Source of the DNA: Pseudomonas japonica
GTDB lineage: Bacteria; Pseudomonadota; Gammaproteobacteria; Pseudomonadales; Pseudomonadaceae
Reading direction: 5' to 3'
Length of the DNA stretch: 64,000 nt
Assembly: GCF_013522925.1 (NCBI RefSeq)
Contig: NZ_JAAMQU010000001.1
Location: 490,927-554,926, forward strand
The notes under the pieces were generated by a model. That model saw only the letters and a list, made by a program, of their open reading frames with translations, searched no databases and was not told where the DNA came from. This document shows positions 63,939 to 64,000 of this stretch, piece after piece; position 1 is the stretch's first letter, and every line of letters starts with the position of its first letter. The position numbers were made by a program, and so were the translations under genes.

Positions 63939-64000
63939 TCGCCTCCCGCTTCGAGAGGTAAGTGAAGCGGTCAAGTGTTTGAAGTTGAACGAGAAATTCT

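Overview
The window is a gene-dense stretch (coding on both strands, GC-rich, about 60% GC by eye) of a Pseudomonas chromosome. The assignment rests on gene order: trpB/trpI, osmC, the PA0061/PA0062-type lipoproteins, prlC, the PA0069-type radical SAM gene, carbonic anhydrase-SulP, metNIQ, katE, znuABC-zur, polA-ersA-engB, dsbA, dgcH, ampDh2, kinB-algB, gltP, split pntAA/pntAB/pntB and gcdR-gcdHG follow the order I know from P. aeruginosa and P. putida. I saw no insertion sequence, phage, CRISPR array or tRNA gene. The species cannot be named from the sequence alone.

Layout. 1-5 kb: start of trpB with its divergent regulator trpI, then small stress and envelope genes (DUF883, dodecin, two DUF1161 proteins, flavin monooxygenase, osmC behind a sigma-22/AlgU-type promoter, two paralogous lipoproteins). 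5-10 kb: lipoprotein aminopeptidase, HAD phosphatase, gamma carbonic anhydrase, oligopeptidase A and a zinc-ribbon protein. 10-14 kb: a D-glucarate unit (FadR-type regulator, MFS transporter, glucarate dehydratase) with visible operators, promoter and a possible Crc/Hfq site, followed by a LexA-boxed radical SAM gene. 15-19 kb: beta carbonic anhydrase, SulP anion transporter, a conserved hypothetical and a lone SCO protein; the aa3 oxidase genes that lie here in P. aeruginosa and P. putida are absent. 19-29 kb: methionine ABC transporter, large catalase, zinc uptake system with Zur, homoserine kinase. 29-40 kb: polA, the ErsA-type small RNA with an AlgU-type promoter, engB, dsbA (the cytochrome c4 gene expected between the last two is missing), a diguanylate cyclase, a cell-wall amidase and the KinB/AlgB alginate regulators.

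40-55 kb: a cluster of small envelope proteins (three-BON protein, small membrane proteins, Ivy lysozyme inhibitor), a glutamate/aspartate symporter behind two perfect AauR-type sites, membrane proteins (SpmA-SpmB fusion, DUF5924, Na/Pi type, TerC), an M16 peptidase, a citrate transporter with a Crc/Hfq motif, and three tandem DUF2388 secreted proteins, the last translationally coupled to a two-domain DUF4105 protein. 55-64 kb: acetyl-CoA hydrolase/CoA-transferase, three-gene transhydrogenase, and the glutarate genes gcdR-gcdH-gcdG. The last 240 bases carry two strong promoters of stable-RNA type, so an rRNA (or tRNA) operon probably begins just beyond the edge.

The window is mostly core genome. 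The least explained items are the DUF2388/DUF4105 unit, an 83-bp inverted repeat at 55.3 kb, the glucarate operators, and the paired absence of aa3-oxidase and cytochrome c4 genes.
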